Part shown: in pieces, positions 16,937-24,792 of the stretch | Numbering within the stretch: the first letter of the stretch is position 1 | Layout: each line of letters starts with the position of its first letter | Source of the DNA: Chitinophaga pinensis | GTDB lineage: Bacteria; Bacteroidota; Bacteroidia; Chitinophagales; Chitinophagaceae | DNA length: 64,000 nt | Assembly: GCA_945862385.1 (NCBI GenBank) | Contig: CAMAXV010000004.1 | Coordinates: forward strand, 168,943 to 232,942 | Direction of reading: 5' to 3' | Position numbers and translations under genes: made by a program | The notes under the pieces: generated by a model | What the model was told of the DNA's origin: nothing | Seen by the model: only the letters and a program-made list of their open reading frames with translations | Database searches by the model: none

Positions 16937-17956
16937 TTACAGATTCCAGGGCTGGATTCCCAGCCCTGGACTATCTGAAGTTTTGATGTAATTGTTTTGA
17001 TAGGAAATGCCAGTTGCAGTATCCTCTTTTAATAATAGGGGACCATCAGCATCAAGATAATCAGCCATTGGTGCCAAATTTGCCAAGGCTGCAGTTCCAA
17101 TACTTGACTCATTCATGCAACCCAGCATAACACCCAATCCAAGTTTTCTTGCCTTATTGATAATTTCAAGTGCTGGGGTAATACCGCTGCATTTTGTCAA
17201 TTTAATATTTATTCCGGTGAAGGAATCAGCACATTTAGGTAGGTCTTTTTCATTAACAAAAGACTCATCAGCATAGATTGGTATTTTTGTAAGTAATTTT
17301 AGTTCCCCGGTTTGTTCATAGGATTCTTTAGAAAGAGGTTGTTCAATTAATTCAATGCCAATTTGCTCCAATTCTGGTAAATAAGCTTTCGCATCCTCAA
17401 AATTCCAACCGGCGTTAGCATCAATTCTAAAATTTGCATCCGAATGTTTGCGCAAAAATTTAAGCTTTTCAATATCATCTCCGGAGCCAACCTTAATTTT
17501 ATAAACAAGCGCAGGATACTTATTCATTTTTTCCAGCATCAGTTCCGCGTCATCTATTCCTATTGTATAATCCGTTTGGGGTGCTTTTGCAGGATCCAGT
17601 TTCCAGTATTTATACAGAGGTTGCCTATTCAACTTTCCAAAAATATCCCAACCTGCCATATCCAATGCACATACAAGAAAGGGGTTACCAGGAAATAGAT
17701 GATGTAAAAAATGCCAGAAACGTTTTGGATCAGTCAGGCTGAAAGACTCAACAAACTTCCGCTTATTTTCCAAGTCAGCAATCATTTGCTCAACTGAAAT
17801 ATTATAATAACTTATTGCTGGAGCTTCCCCATAACCTTTAATACCCCGAAAGTTCAGTTCAACAATGAAAGTTGACTGATGTGTCTTGGTACCCTTTGAA
17901 ATAGTGAAGGGATATTCGAAAGCAAGGTTCTTATGCCAGTATTTTATGCCAAACAT
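16937..17956 (-). CDS. Dipeptide epimerase (L-Ala-D/L-Glu epimerase type, enolase superfamily)
   Basis: This 339-aa protein has the muconate-lactonizing subgroup layout. The KxK catalytic pair is in YKIKVG (Lys153/155). Metal ligands fall in RIDANAGW (Asp179), IEQP (Glu205) and ADES (Asp230), and the second catalytic lysine is in NIKLTKCSG (252-255). The late GCMNESSIGTAA block is characteristic of Ala-Glu epimerases, which act in murein peptide recycling. Exact dipeptide specificity varies. Its start overlaps malQ by 13 bases. The last codons form a perfect hairpin (16946-16969). Confidence 0.9.
   Translation of the reverse strand: MFGIKYWHKNLAFEYPFTISKGTKTHQSTFIVELNFRGIKGYGEAPAISYYNISVEQMIADLENKRKFVESFSLTDPKRFWHFLHHLFPGNPFLVCALDMAGWDIFGKLNRQPLYKYWKLDPAKAPQTDYTIGIDDAELMLEKMNKYPALVYKIKVGSGDDIEKLKFLRKHSDANFRIDANAGWNFEDAKAYLPELEQIGIELIEQPLSKESYEQTGELKLLTKIPIYADESFVNEKDLPKCADSFTGINIKLTKCSGITPALEIINKARKLGLGVMLGCMNESSIGTAALANLAPMADYLDADGPLLLKEDTATGISYQNNYIKTSDSPGLGIQPWNL
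16946..16969. other. Strong 10-bp hairpin inside the 3' end of the epimerase gene
   Basis: CCAGGGCTGG (16946-16955) and CCAGCCCTGG (16960-16969) form a perfect GC-rich stem with a 4-base loop. It lies in the last codons of the epimerase and 17 bases after the stop of the convergent receptor gene. There is no T-run, so it is better read as an RNA 3' stabiliser or weak terminator. Confidence 0.6.
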
Positions 17957-20649
17957 GATCTGCCGCAGGAATTGATGTATGTCTTCAATTCATTGTTGAA
18001 GTTAGTTTTTTCCAGGAGATCTTCTAATGTTATTTGTATTCTGAAACGCCAGAAATGATTTGGGTCACCTGGCACGTTGATTCTTTCATCTTTGGGATTT
18101 GATAACCTAAGGTCTTCCTGCATGGCAAAAAGATCCTGTAATTGAAAAACAGCCCACATAGCAGGAGAATTCAGGTGGTGAAGAATAATTGACCGAACTA
18201 TATGGCAAGAGGCATCTGCAGGAGCTTCTCCATATTGCCAAAGCATCTCATTGAAGAACTTTTGAGATAATTTGGAGTCTTCTGTCCACCATTCCCTTAT
18301 GGTGCTCATATCATGTGTGGATGGCGTAACTACAGAAAGGTATGGAGCATTGGCAGGATCAAAGAATGCCTGATTCATTTGTTTGGGCATTCTTTGAACT
18401 TCCATGCTTAATAAACCCAGACTGGACATAACCTCAGGAACTGTTTTAGGTACCAGTCCGAGATCTTCACCACAAATGAGCATTTCTGTACACCTTTTCA
18501 AAGCAGGTAGTTTCTCGAGCGCTTCCTTTCTCCAAATCTGATCTTGTCTGTTAAAGAAATAATCGTTGTATAATGCTGTAAAATGATATTTTTCTTGATC
18601 GCTCAAATGTTTATAGGATAGCGTCTTTTCTATATTAAACCTGAAATGAAATCCTTCATCAGATACATCATCTCTCCAAAGCAATACATTGGATTGCAGG
18701 TTAAAAAGAGCCTGCTTTAGCTCAGTAACATCTTCAGATTGATGTTGTGTATTTAAATAAGTCTCAACTTTTTTCTGGGTATCAAATTCATCTCTGAATT
18801 GATATTGAAAATTATTTTGATGCTTTAAAAAAGCTTTAATTTTCTGTTCTAAGCCGGGAGCTAGTTCCCAAATGATTTGATCTGTGATAAAAGGTTCACA
18901 GAACCTGTCTGCATTGAAATGAATGCCACGTGATTCAAACTCATGTTTATAAACCGGAATCGCAGGTACAAATTTCCCCATAATTCCTTCTATTGCATCT
19001 TCCGGTATTGACCAAATTCTAAAGAAACCAAGTATGTGGTCTATTCTGAAGGCATCAAAGTAGTTAGACATTTGTGTAAACCGCTGTTTCCACCAAGAGA
19101 ACCCATCTGCCTTCATTACTTCCCAGTTATATGTTGGGAAACCCCAATTCTGACCCTTGACTGCAAAATCATCAGGAGGTGCGCCTGCTTGTTTATTAAG
19201 ATTATACAAGGAAGGCTGCGTCCATGTATCAGCACCATATTTATGAACACCTATGGCTATATCTCCTTTCAAAATAACACCATGGCTATTGGCATAATCA
19301 TGCGCTTCTTTTAATTGCAGGTGTAAAAAATACTGTATAAAAAAATGAAGTGCCACCTTATCATATGCTGGAGTTCCCGGAGTACACAACTCAGCTATTA
19401 CAGCCTTATTAAAATTTGCATATTTACCCCAATCTGTTTTACCCGACTGACCAACATGATCTCTCAGGTAAGAAAATGCAGCATAAGGTATGAGCCAAGA
19501 CTTATTTTCTTCAAAAAAATGTTCATAATCAGTTGATTTGAAAACATCTTCTTTCATCAATGGGTACAAGATAACCATACATTCCCACTTCAGTTTCATG
19601 ATTTCCTCATATGCCACCCCAACTGAATCATTCAGTACTGCTGCACTTGCAAGCTGAGTCCTGATATATTTTTTATATTTTTTCCCAGCAACTGAATCTA
19701 CAGAAATATATAGGGGATGAAGGGCAAAGGCAGAGATTGCTGCATATGGATAGGAATCAGCACGGGTATGCGTAGAAGTTGTATCATTTACAGGGAGTAT
19801 TTGAATCATTCTGACCGAAACAGATTTTGCCCAGTCAACCAAAAGTTTAATATCGTTAAATTCTCCAACACTCAAACTGTTCTTTGTCTTTAAACTAAAA
19901 ACAGGGACTGCAATACCTGTTCCACGCCAATGCTTACCCAAATTGACAAAACCATCTCTTATAAAGTCAACTTTATTTATTCCAGCAGGTAGTTTTAATT
20001 GCCTGTTTTCTCCATTCTCAAAGCGAATAAACTTACCTTCTGAATCAGTCAGGCAATATTTATACTCGAATGACTTTCCAGCCAAATTTTTATCAATATG
20101 TACCTGCCACAAATGACCATCAAAAAACATAGGAATAAGATTATGCTTATCCCACTCACCTAGTATTTTATCACTTCCAATTAATGCAAGTTTTTCATCA
20201 GGTGAAAGTAATGGCGCATCCACTGAGAATGTTATACATGTTGATGATTCCTCCGAAACTATTGATAAATCTGCATTCCTTTTAGCAAAAACAGACTTGA
20301 AGGGTAAAGTCTTAAAAGCATTAGCCGTGTCACCCATGTGCATCCAGGTATCCAGAATTTTAATACCATCTCTTAGGTCAGACCACTTTATGATTCTGAT
20401 TTTATTCCAATCTGAAATTTGCTCCCAATGCTCAGTTTGAAATAAAAAAGAATAATTTAAACTCTCGGAATGTTGAAGATCATGCTCATTCAAATTGAGT
20501 CTGTAATGCCAGTGGTTAAGGTCTACATACTTCATGGGCAATGCATGCTCAGGCTCATTGCCTTCCCAAGCAGATGTATTACCAAATATCTTCAATGTTT
20601 GTCCGGGTAGTGTTGAAAACCTTAGAAAAATATCAATTTGCATGCTCAT
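17944..20649 (-). CDS. malQ: 4-alpha-glucanotransferase (GH77) with two N-terminal CBM20 domains
   Basis: This 901-aa enzyme transfers alpha-1,4-glucan segments between maltodextrins or glycogen-like acceptors in the cytoplasm. Two CBM20 starch-binding domains occupy about residues 1-115 and 130-240. The GH77 barrel follows, with nucleophile Asp537 in FRIDHILGFF, acid/base Glu728 in CGEDLGLVPK, and the third acid in TPSTHDMSTI. The architecture resembles plant DPE2 more than the short E. coli MalQ. It precedes the dipeptide epimerase with a 13-base overlap, an unexpected pairing. Operator-like repeats lie 18 bases upstream of its ATG. Confidence 0.94.
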   Translation of the reverse strand: MSMQIDIFLRFSTLPGQTLKIFGNTSAWEGNEPEHALPMKYVDLNHWHYRLNLNEHDLQHSESLNYSFLFQTEHWEQISDWNKIRIIKWSDLRDGIKILDTWMHMGDTANAFKTLPFKSVFAKRNADLSIVSEESSTCITFSVDAPLLSPDEKLALIGSDKILGEWDKHNLIPMFFDGHLWQVHIDKNLAGKSFEYKYCLTDSEGKFIRFENGENRQLKLPAGINKVDFIRDGFVNLGKHWRGTGIAVPVFSLKTKNSLSVGEFNDIKLLVDWAKSVSVRMIQILPVNDTTSTHTRADSYPYAAISAFALHPLYISVDSVAGKKYKKYIRTQLASAAVLNDSVGVAYEEIMKLKWECMVILYPLMKEDVFKSTDYEHFFEENKSWLIPYAAFSYLRDHVGQSGKTDWGKYANFNKAVIAELCTPGTPAYDKVALHFFIQYFLHLQLKEAHDYANSHGVILKGDIAIGVHKYGADTWTQPSLYNLNKQAGAPPDDFAVKGQNWGFPTYNWEVMKADGFSWWKQRFTQMSNYFDAFRIDHILGFFRIWSIPEDAIEGIMGKFVPAIPVYKHEFESRGIHFNADRFCEPFITDQIIWELAPGLEQKIKAFLKHQNNFQYQFRDEFDTQKKVETYLNTQHQSEDVTELKQALFNLQSNVLLWRDDVSDEGFHFRFNIEKTLSYKHLSDQEKYHFTALYNDYFFNRQDQIWRKEALEKLPALKRCTEMLICGEDLGLVPKTVPEVMSSLGLLSMEVQRMPKQMNQAFFDPANAPYLSVVTPSTHDMSTIREWWTEDSKLSQKFFNEMLWQYGEAPADASCHIVRSIILHHLNSPAMWAVFQLQDLFAMQEDLRLSNPKDERINVPGDPNHFWRFRIQITLEDLLEKTNFNNELKTYINSCGRSCLA

Positions 20650-20667
20650 TATATCAAGGCGTACAAT

Positions 20668-20707
20668 TTACACATTATTCATTAAAGTGTAAGACTTACA
20701 CATTATT
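20668..20707. promoter_or_regulatory. Operator-like repeats between malQ and the 49-aa gene
   Basis: TTACACATTATT occurs at 20668-20679 and 20696-20707 in direct orientation, 28 bases apart. An inverted GTGTAAG (20687-20693) pairs with the second copy to make the palindrome GTGTAAG-A-CTTACAC (20687-20701). Two direct copies and one inverted half-site suggest binding by a dimeric repressor or activator controlling malQ. Confidence 0.55.
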
Positions 20708-20732
20708 TTTTTAGTAGCTAAGTTTTTGCATT

Positions 20733-20762
20733 GTTGTTATTTAACAATACCACCTATATTTG
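20733..20762 (+). promoter_or_regulatory. Promoter for the 49-aa small protein
   Basis: GTTG (20733-20736), 18 bases, then TATATTTG (20755-20762) gives a perfect -7 element and a near-consensus -33 element. The ATG is at 20781, so the predicted leader is about 15 bases. Confidence 0.65.
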
Positions 20763-20780
20763 CATAATAAATAATTTCCC

Positions 20781-20930
20781 ATGACAAAAAGCCAAAAAAA
20801 TACTTACTGGATATTATTCTTTCTGTCTTTAGCTCTATCTGTTGGCGTTTATTTCTTCCTCCCATCAATGGTTTCTTTGATGGTTGTTCCGATTGTCACA
20901 ACATTTACAAAAGCTTTGGATTTAATTTAG
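20781..20930 (+). CDS. Small hydrophobic membrane protein (49 aa), not recognised
   Basis: This reading frame encodes 49 residues: a short polar start (MTKSQKNTYW), a hydrophobic helix (ILFFLSLALSVGVYFFLP), a second less certain hydrophobic stretch (MVSLMVVPIVTTF) and the end TKALDLI. No known family is recognised. Support for a real gene comes from context: a TAnnTTTG promoter ends 18 bases upstream and a strong intrinsic terminator starts 21 bases after the stop, so the unit is a self-contained monocistron. Possible roles include a membrane-stress peptide or regulator of a larger membrane protein; none is shown. Confidence 0.55.
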   Translation: MTKSQKNTYWILFFLSLALSVGVYFFLPSMVSLMVVPIVTTFTKALDLI

Positions 20931-20951
20931 TAAGAATTTTATAATATTTTT

Positions 20952-20977
20952 AAAAAGGGCATTTATGCCCTTTTTTT
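20952..20977 (+). terminator. Intrinsic terminator after the 49-aa gene
   Basis: GGGCAT (20957-20962) pairs with ATGCCC (20965-20970), flanked by five A residues and a seven-base T-run. Confidence 0.85.
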
Positions 20978-21103
20978 ATTTGTATCAAGGCGCCACCAAT
21001 TAAATATATTTTAATAATACGTCTCTTTGCCGCACATTAATTCATTTATATTTCTATAAAATGGTATTTATTAGATATTTTTAAATATTCTTCACATTTT
21101 AGA

Positions 21104-21134
21104 TTTGCTTTAAAAGTAATCTGTCGTATCTTTG
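21104..21134 (+). promoter_or_regulatory. Consensus promoter for the repeat-containing secreted protein
   Basis: TTTG (21104-21107), exactly 19 bases, then TATCTTTG (21127-21134) is a perfect match to the Bacteroidota consensus. The leader to the ATG at 21228 would be about 90 bases, long enough to hold regulation. Confidence 0.8.
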
Positions 21135-21227
21135 TATCACAATTCAATTAACACTTCCTTACAGAAGTTGCAGTAAAATAAGGCATCCAATATAATATAA
21201 AGTTCCTTGTTATATAAAGTACTAATT

Positions 21228-21683
21228 ATGAAAAAGTCAATTGTATTACTCTCAAAGTTCACCGTTCTATCTTTCCTCACCATCACTATTAGTTCATTGA
21301 CATTTCAATCCCTGGCGATGAAAATAAGTAATCTCAAAGTTGGCATAACTGCAACAGGAGATGATCTTAAAAATGTAAAAATTAAAGGTCCAAGTGTAAA
21401 AATGTTTAAAAAAGCTGATCGTGAGATGCACCTGAACATGTATAATGAAATCAAGTCAGCCTACAGTATTGTACTCGATCTTACCAATGTCCAGCATGCT
21501 GATCAGGTTATTAATAAGCAATTTGCTGCTGGTCATCAAGTCTTTTTTTCCAAAGAAAATGAGATTGATGCGGATTCAATGATTGAAGCTGAATTTTTCG
21601 CTGAAAATATTTCATTCTTATCAGCAAACCTGGTTAATGAAGCTGATAAATCAGTAAACAATCAGTTTTATACTGAGCTGTAG
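21228..21683 (+). CDS. Secreted protein with four degenerate ADxx repeats, function unknown
   Basis: From ATG 21228 the protein has 151 aa; a TTG seven codons upstream is in frame but would spoil the signal peptide (MKKSIVLLSKFTVLSFLTIT). The mature part contains four related 13-residue segments: ADREMHLNMYNEI (63), ADQVINKQFAAGH (91), ADSMIEAEFFAEN (115) and ADKSVNNQFYTEL (139), spaced 28, 24 and 24 residues. No cysteine or membrane helix follows the signal, so a soluble periplasmic or secreted protein is expected. I do not recognise a named family. It has a perfect promoter, a leader of about 90 bases and a strong shared terminator with rnpB. Confidence 0.7.
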   Translation: MKKSIVLLSKFTVLSFLTITISSLTFQSLAMKISNLKVGITATGDDLKNVKIKGPSVKMFKKADREMHLNMYNEIKSAYSIVLDLTNVQHADQVINKQFAAGHQVFFSKENEIDADSMIEAEFFAENISFLSANLVNEADKSVNNQFYTEL

Positions 21684-21701
21684 TTTTTGATTCAAGGTTA
21701 T

Positions 21702-21742
21702 GGTAAAAATAAAGCCTTCTTTTGGAAGGCTTTATTTTTACC
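21702..21742. terminator. Bidirectional terminator between the ADxx-repeat gene and rnpB
   Basis: Bases 21702-21719 and 21725-21742 form a perfect 18-bp stem with a five-base loop. The central GCCTTC/GAAGGC core is followed by TTTATTTTT in both directions, so it can serve both converging transcripts. Confidence 0.88.
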
Positions 21743-21745
21743 ATA

Positions 21746-22100
21746 ATTTATAAGCCGGATTCTGTTCTCGGCTATCATTTATCTGTTCCATCAGTTACCC
21801 AATGGAATCAAGCTGCCTACCCATTCAGGCCGTTAAGAGAGAACGAGCTGCCCCCCACCCTAAGGTACCTGAACCTATATGGCATTTCAGCACGCAAGGT
21901 TTACCCGCCAAATACATTACTGTAGATAGCCGTGAGCCCTTACCTCACGTTTTCACCCTTTCTCCATAAATGAAGTGGTTATTTTCTGTGGCACTATCTG
22001 TTTCCGACATAATCGAAACCCGGCTATTCACCGGTGCGCTGCTCTGTGCTGTCCGGACTTTCCTCGTCGTTTACACAACGCGATAGCATGTTATGGCTTA
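21746..22100 (-). ncRNA. rnpB: RNase P RNA (bacterial class A)
   Basis: The minus strand carries the catalytic RNA that trims the 5' ends of tRNA precursors. Conserved blocks are present in order: GAGGAAAGTCCGGAC near the 5' end, GGGTGAAAACGTGAGGTAAG in the middle, and ACAGAATCCGGCTTAT at the 3' end. The 5' ATAAGCC and 3' GGCTTAT pair as helix P1. Ends are placed by P1 and by the -7 element that stops at 22102; they are good to a few bases. The 5' end overlaps the last ten bases of the Smr gene, including its stop codon. A bidirectional terminator follows. Confidence 0.93.
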
Positions 22101-23119
22101 TCAAAGTTAAGAAAAATCTCCGTAGCACCATACCCATAAAATGGATGCAACCTGTTCACGAATGAACTTACATTCATTTTATGACGCAATAGCTCATGAA
22201 TTTCATCTTTTAACTTTCCGGTTCCCACTCCATGTATCACAATAAGATTATTAAGCCTGTTTATTAAGGCATCATCATAGAATTTTTCAAATGCCTTAAT
22301 TTGCATGTCCAGAATTTGCAAAGGGGATAATTGCTGCCAGTTTGATGACAGCTTATCGGCATGCAGATCTATTAGTGTTCTTGACGGAGGGAAAGATTTT
22401 CTGATTTTTTCTGACTGATACACTTTAAATCCTGCAGCAGCTAATTTCCCCATATCTACCTGATCAGGATCTTCAGGTTTCTGAGGGAAATTTTCATATA
22501 AATTGATTTTGAAGGATGCTTTTTGTTCCTTTAACACTTCATCGGAAAGCTTAAAGATTTGTTTTGGACGCGGCTTGAATGAAACTTCAAAATGGGATGC
22601 CCGTTTTTTATCCGTCTTTGCAAGGGTAAAATCAAAATCCATTCTCGGTTGGTCATTCAGGTTTTCAAAAGGCAGATTCAGAAGGTACATTTCCTCCAAT
22701 GGCTTAACGGTATGTCTGAGTTCTATTTCTTTTTGAGTGGCATAAAATAGTGCATAATCAAAGATTAATTCATCATCCGTATGATTTAACAAAAAAACCC
22801 TGAAGTAATCAATAATGTCATCATCAAAAACATCTTTATCAAGTACCGGAAAAAAAGCAAGCCAAACACCATCTCTTGGAATTTGTTTTAAAATGCTTTT
22901 TTCTCTTGGTGGTGGTTCAGGGGCTAATTTCGACTTAGTTTTCTGTTCTTTTGGGGATGAGAAATGCTTAAAGTATGGAAAATCAATTTGATCTGCATAA
23001 ACCGGAAAACGAATACCATCCACATCAATAGTCAGCATTTTTTTATTGATCCATTCAACCACAACACCATGCTCACTGGTGGCACTCACAATAATCTTAT
23101 CACCTTCCTGGAATTTCAT
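22091..23119 (-). CDS. DUF2027/Smr domain protein
   Basis: This 342-aa cytosolic protein has an N-terminal DUF2027 beta-barrel (MKFQEGDKIIVSATSEHGVV), a middle region typical of Bacteroidota homologues, and a C-terminal Smr domain with LDLHADKL-like IDLHADKLSS and VIHGVGTGKLKDEI. Smr domains are nucleases or nucleic-acid binders related to the MutS2 tail, so a role in RNA or DNA processing is likely but unspecified. Its start overlaps the permease stop (ATGA). Its final codons carry the rnpB promoter, and its TAA lies within the rnpB P1 strand. Confidence 0.87.
   Translation of the reverse strand: MKFQEGDKIIVSATSEHGVVVEWINKKMLTIDVDGIRFPVYADQIDFPYFKHFSSPKEQKTKSKLAPEPPPREKSILKQIPRDGVWLAFFPVLDKDVFDDDIIDYFRVFLLNHTDDELIFDYALFYATQKEIELRHTVKPLEEMYLLNLPFENLNDQPRMDFDFTLAKTDKKRASHFEVSFKPRPKQIFKLSDEVLKEQKASFKINLYENFPQKPEDPDQVDMGKLAAAGFKVYQSEKIRKSFPPSRTLIDLHADKLSSNWQQLSPLQILDMQIKAFEKFYDDALINRLNNLIVIHGVGTGKLKDEIHELLRHKMNVSSFVNRLHPFYGYGATEIFLNFDKP
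22102..22132 (-). promoter_or_regulatory. rnpB promoter inside the Smr coding sequence
   Basis: On the minus strand TATG (22132-22129), 19 bases, then TAACTTTG (22109-22102) fits the consensus with one mismatch at -33. It encodes Leu-Asn-Phe-Asp of the Smr protein, and transcription would begin at the predicted rnpB 5' end. Confidence 0.65.
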
Positions 23120-24780
23120 GAATTTAGCTTACTGTGTTTTCTTCCATATATAAAATAAAGTAACAAACCGAAACCCATCCAACCAAAAAAAGCAAACCAG
23201 CTGTTTGCAGGGATTTCTACCATCAGATAAAGGCAGCAATATACACCAAGAATAGGAATTAGCGAATAATTGCGCATAAAAGTTAAGATTGCCAGAATTC
23301 CTGAAATTACCATAAAAATGAGAAACAAAATTTCCTGATATCCCTCAGAGTTGATATGTTCGATACCTTCTGTTATTCTACTTTTAAACAGAATGAAACT
23401 CAAGAGATAAATAATAGGATATATCCACTTGGCATTGATATAGGGGAGATTAAACTTTCCCTTCTCCTTGGATATTCTGGGGAGAACCAATACCCCCCCG
23501 CTAACCAATACAAATGCAAATAATGTTCCGATACTGGTTAGGTCAGTCATCAGTTTATCATCTATGAACAGAACGAGTCCTCCAACAATTAATCCAGTGA
23601 TCATTGTTGCGAACCCTGGAGTTTGGTGTTTTTTACTGATTTTCCCAAATGCAGCAGGCAATAACCCATCACGACTCATAGACATCCAAATCCGGGGTTG
23701 ACCTATTTGAAATACCAGCAAAACGCTTGTGGCAGCTACAACCGCTGTAACTGAAATAAAAAATCCTACTTTTTGCAAGCCGATTCTTTCAAATACAAAT
23801 GCCAGTGGATCAGTAACATTTTTAAATTCGGTATAATTAACCAATCCTGTAATAACAAGTGCAGTAACAATATAAATTACCGTGCACATAATCAGAGAGT
23901 ATAACATGCCACGTGGTAAATCTCTTTGAGGATTGGCGCATTCTTCTGCAGTAGTTGAAATTGCATCAAATCCTATATACGCAAAAAATACAGCAGATAC
24001 ACCTTTCAAAACACCAGTCATACCATTGGGCAGGAATGGTGTCCAGTTTGAAGCAGTATTATTTGAGAAGATAAACCAGAATCCAATAAGCGCAATTATT
24101 AGGAGTACTACAATCTTCAGAATGACCATGCCATTGGCAGTACGTTTACTTTCTTTAATACCAATATAAGCTAACCAGGTTATAAGTACTACAATTACAA
24201 AAGCTGGAAGGTTAATAATGAAAGGAATTCCAAAAAGCCTAGGGGCTTCCTCGTATACTAATCCATTTACTGATTGTCCGGCAGCTACCGCTTCCTGGTA
24301 TTTAATTGCGGCGGTTTGATATCCAACAGTCAGCCAATTTGGAAGTTCAAGCCCAAGCGCAACAAGGATATTGTTAAAATAAGCACTCCAGGATATAGCT
24401 ACAACAATATTTCCTATTGCATATTCCAGGATAAGTGCCCAACCGATAATCCAGGCTATCACTTCACCAAATGCAATATATGAATAGGTATAAGCACTTC
24501 CTGCAACGGGTATTCTGGATGCAAATTCAGCGTAACACAAAGCGGTAAAACCACAGGTAATGGCAGTAATTATAAATACAAATATTACTCCTGGTCCGCC
24601 ATTGTATGCTGCAGATCCGATGGTTGTAAATATGCCCCCACCGATAACGGCAGCAACACCCATCAGCGTCAGGTCTCTTACCGTAAGTACACGTTTAAGT
24701 GATTGATCATCGTGTTCAGAAATGGAAGCCTGTCTCGATATGACTGATTCGATAGATTTTTTCCTGAATATGTTATTCAA
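23116..24780 (-). CDS. APC family amino acid permease
   Basis: This 554-aa inner-membrane transporter has about 12-14 helices. The start of the APC fold is clear (LTLMGVAAVIGGGIFTTIGS, about residues 37-56), as is the FFAYIGFDAISTTAEECANPQRDLP block (274-298 region) typical of cationic or broad amino acid permeases. The likely start is a TTG 12 bases after the polyprenyl synthase stop, since the next ATG falls inside the first helix. It is coupled to the Smr gene by an ATGA overlap. Substrate is not decidable. Confidence 0.9.
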   Translation of the reverse strand: MNNIFRKKSIESVISRQASISEHDDQSLKRVLTVRDLTLMGVAAVIGGGIFTTIGSAAYNGGPGVIFVFIITAITCGFTALCYAEFASRIPVAGSAYTYSYIAFGEVIAWIIGWALILEYAIGNIVVAISWSAYFNNILVALGLELPNWLTVGYQTAAIKYQEAVAAGQSVNGLVYEEAPRLFGIPFIINLPAFVIVVLITWLAYIGIKESKRTANGMVILKIVVLLIIALIGFWFIFSNNTASNWTPFLPNGMTGVLKGVSAVFFAYIGFDAISTTAEECANPQRDLPRGMLYSLIMCTVIYIVTALVITGLVNYTEFKNVTDPLAFVFERIGLQKVGFFISVTAVVAATSVLLVFQIGQPRIWMSMSRDGLLPAAFGKISKKHQTPGFATMITGLIVGGLVLFIDDKLMTDLTSIGTLFAFVLVSGGVLVLPRISKEKGKFNLPYINAKWIYPIIYLLSFILFKSRITEGIEHINSEGYQEILFLIFMVISGILAILTFMRNYSLIPILGVYCCLYLMVEIPANSWFAFFGWMGFGLLLYFIYGRKHSKLNS

Positions 24781-24792
24781 TGTTGAAAATTT

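Noticed and set aside
21722..21925. 67-codon plus-strand open frame
   Set aside because: It lies antisense to the RNase P RNA gene and begins in its terminator.
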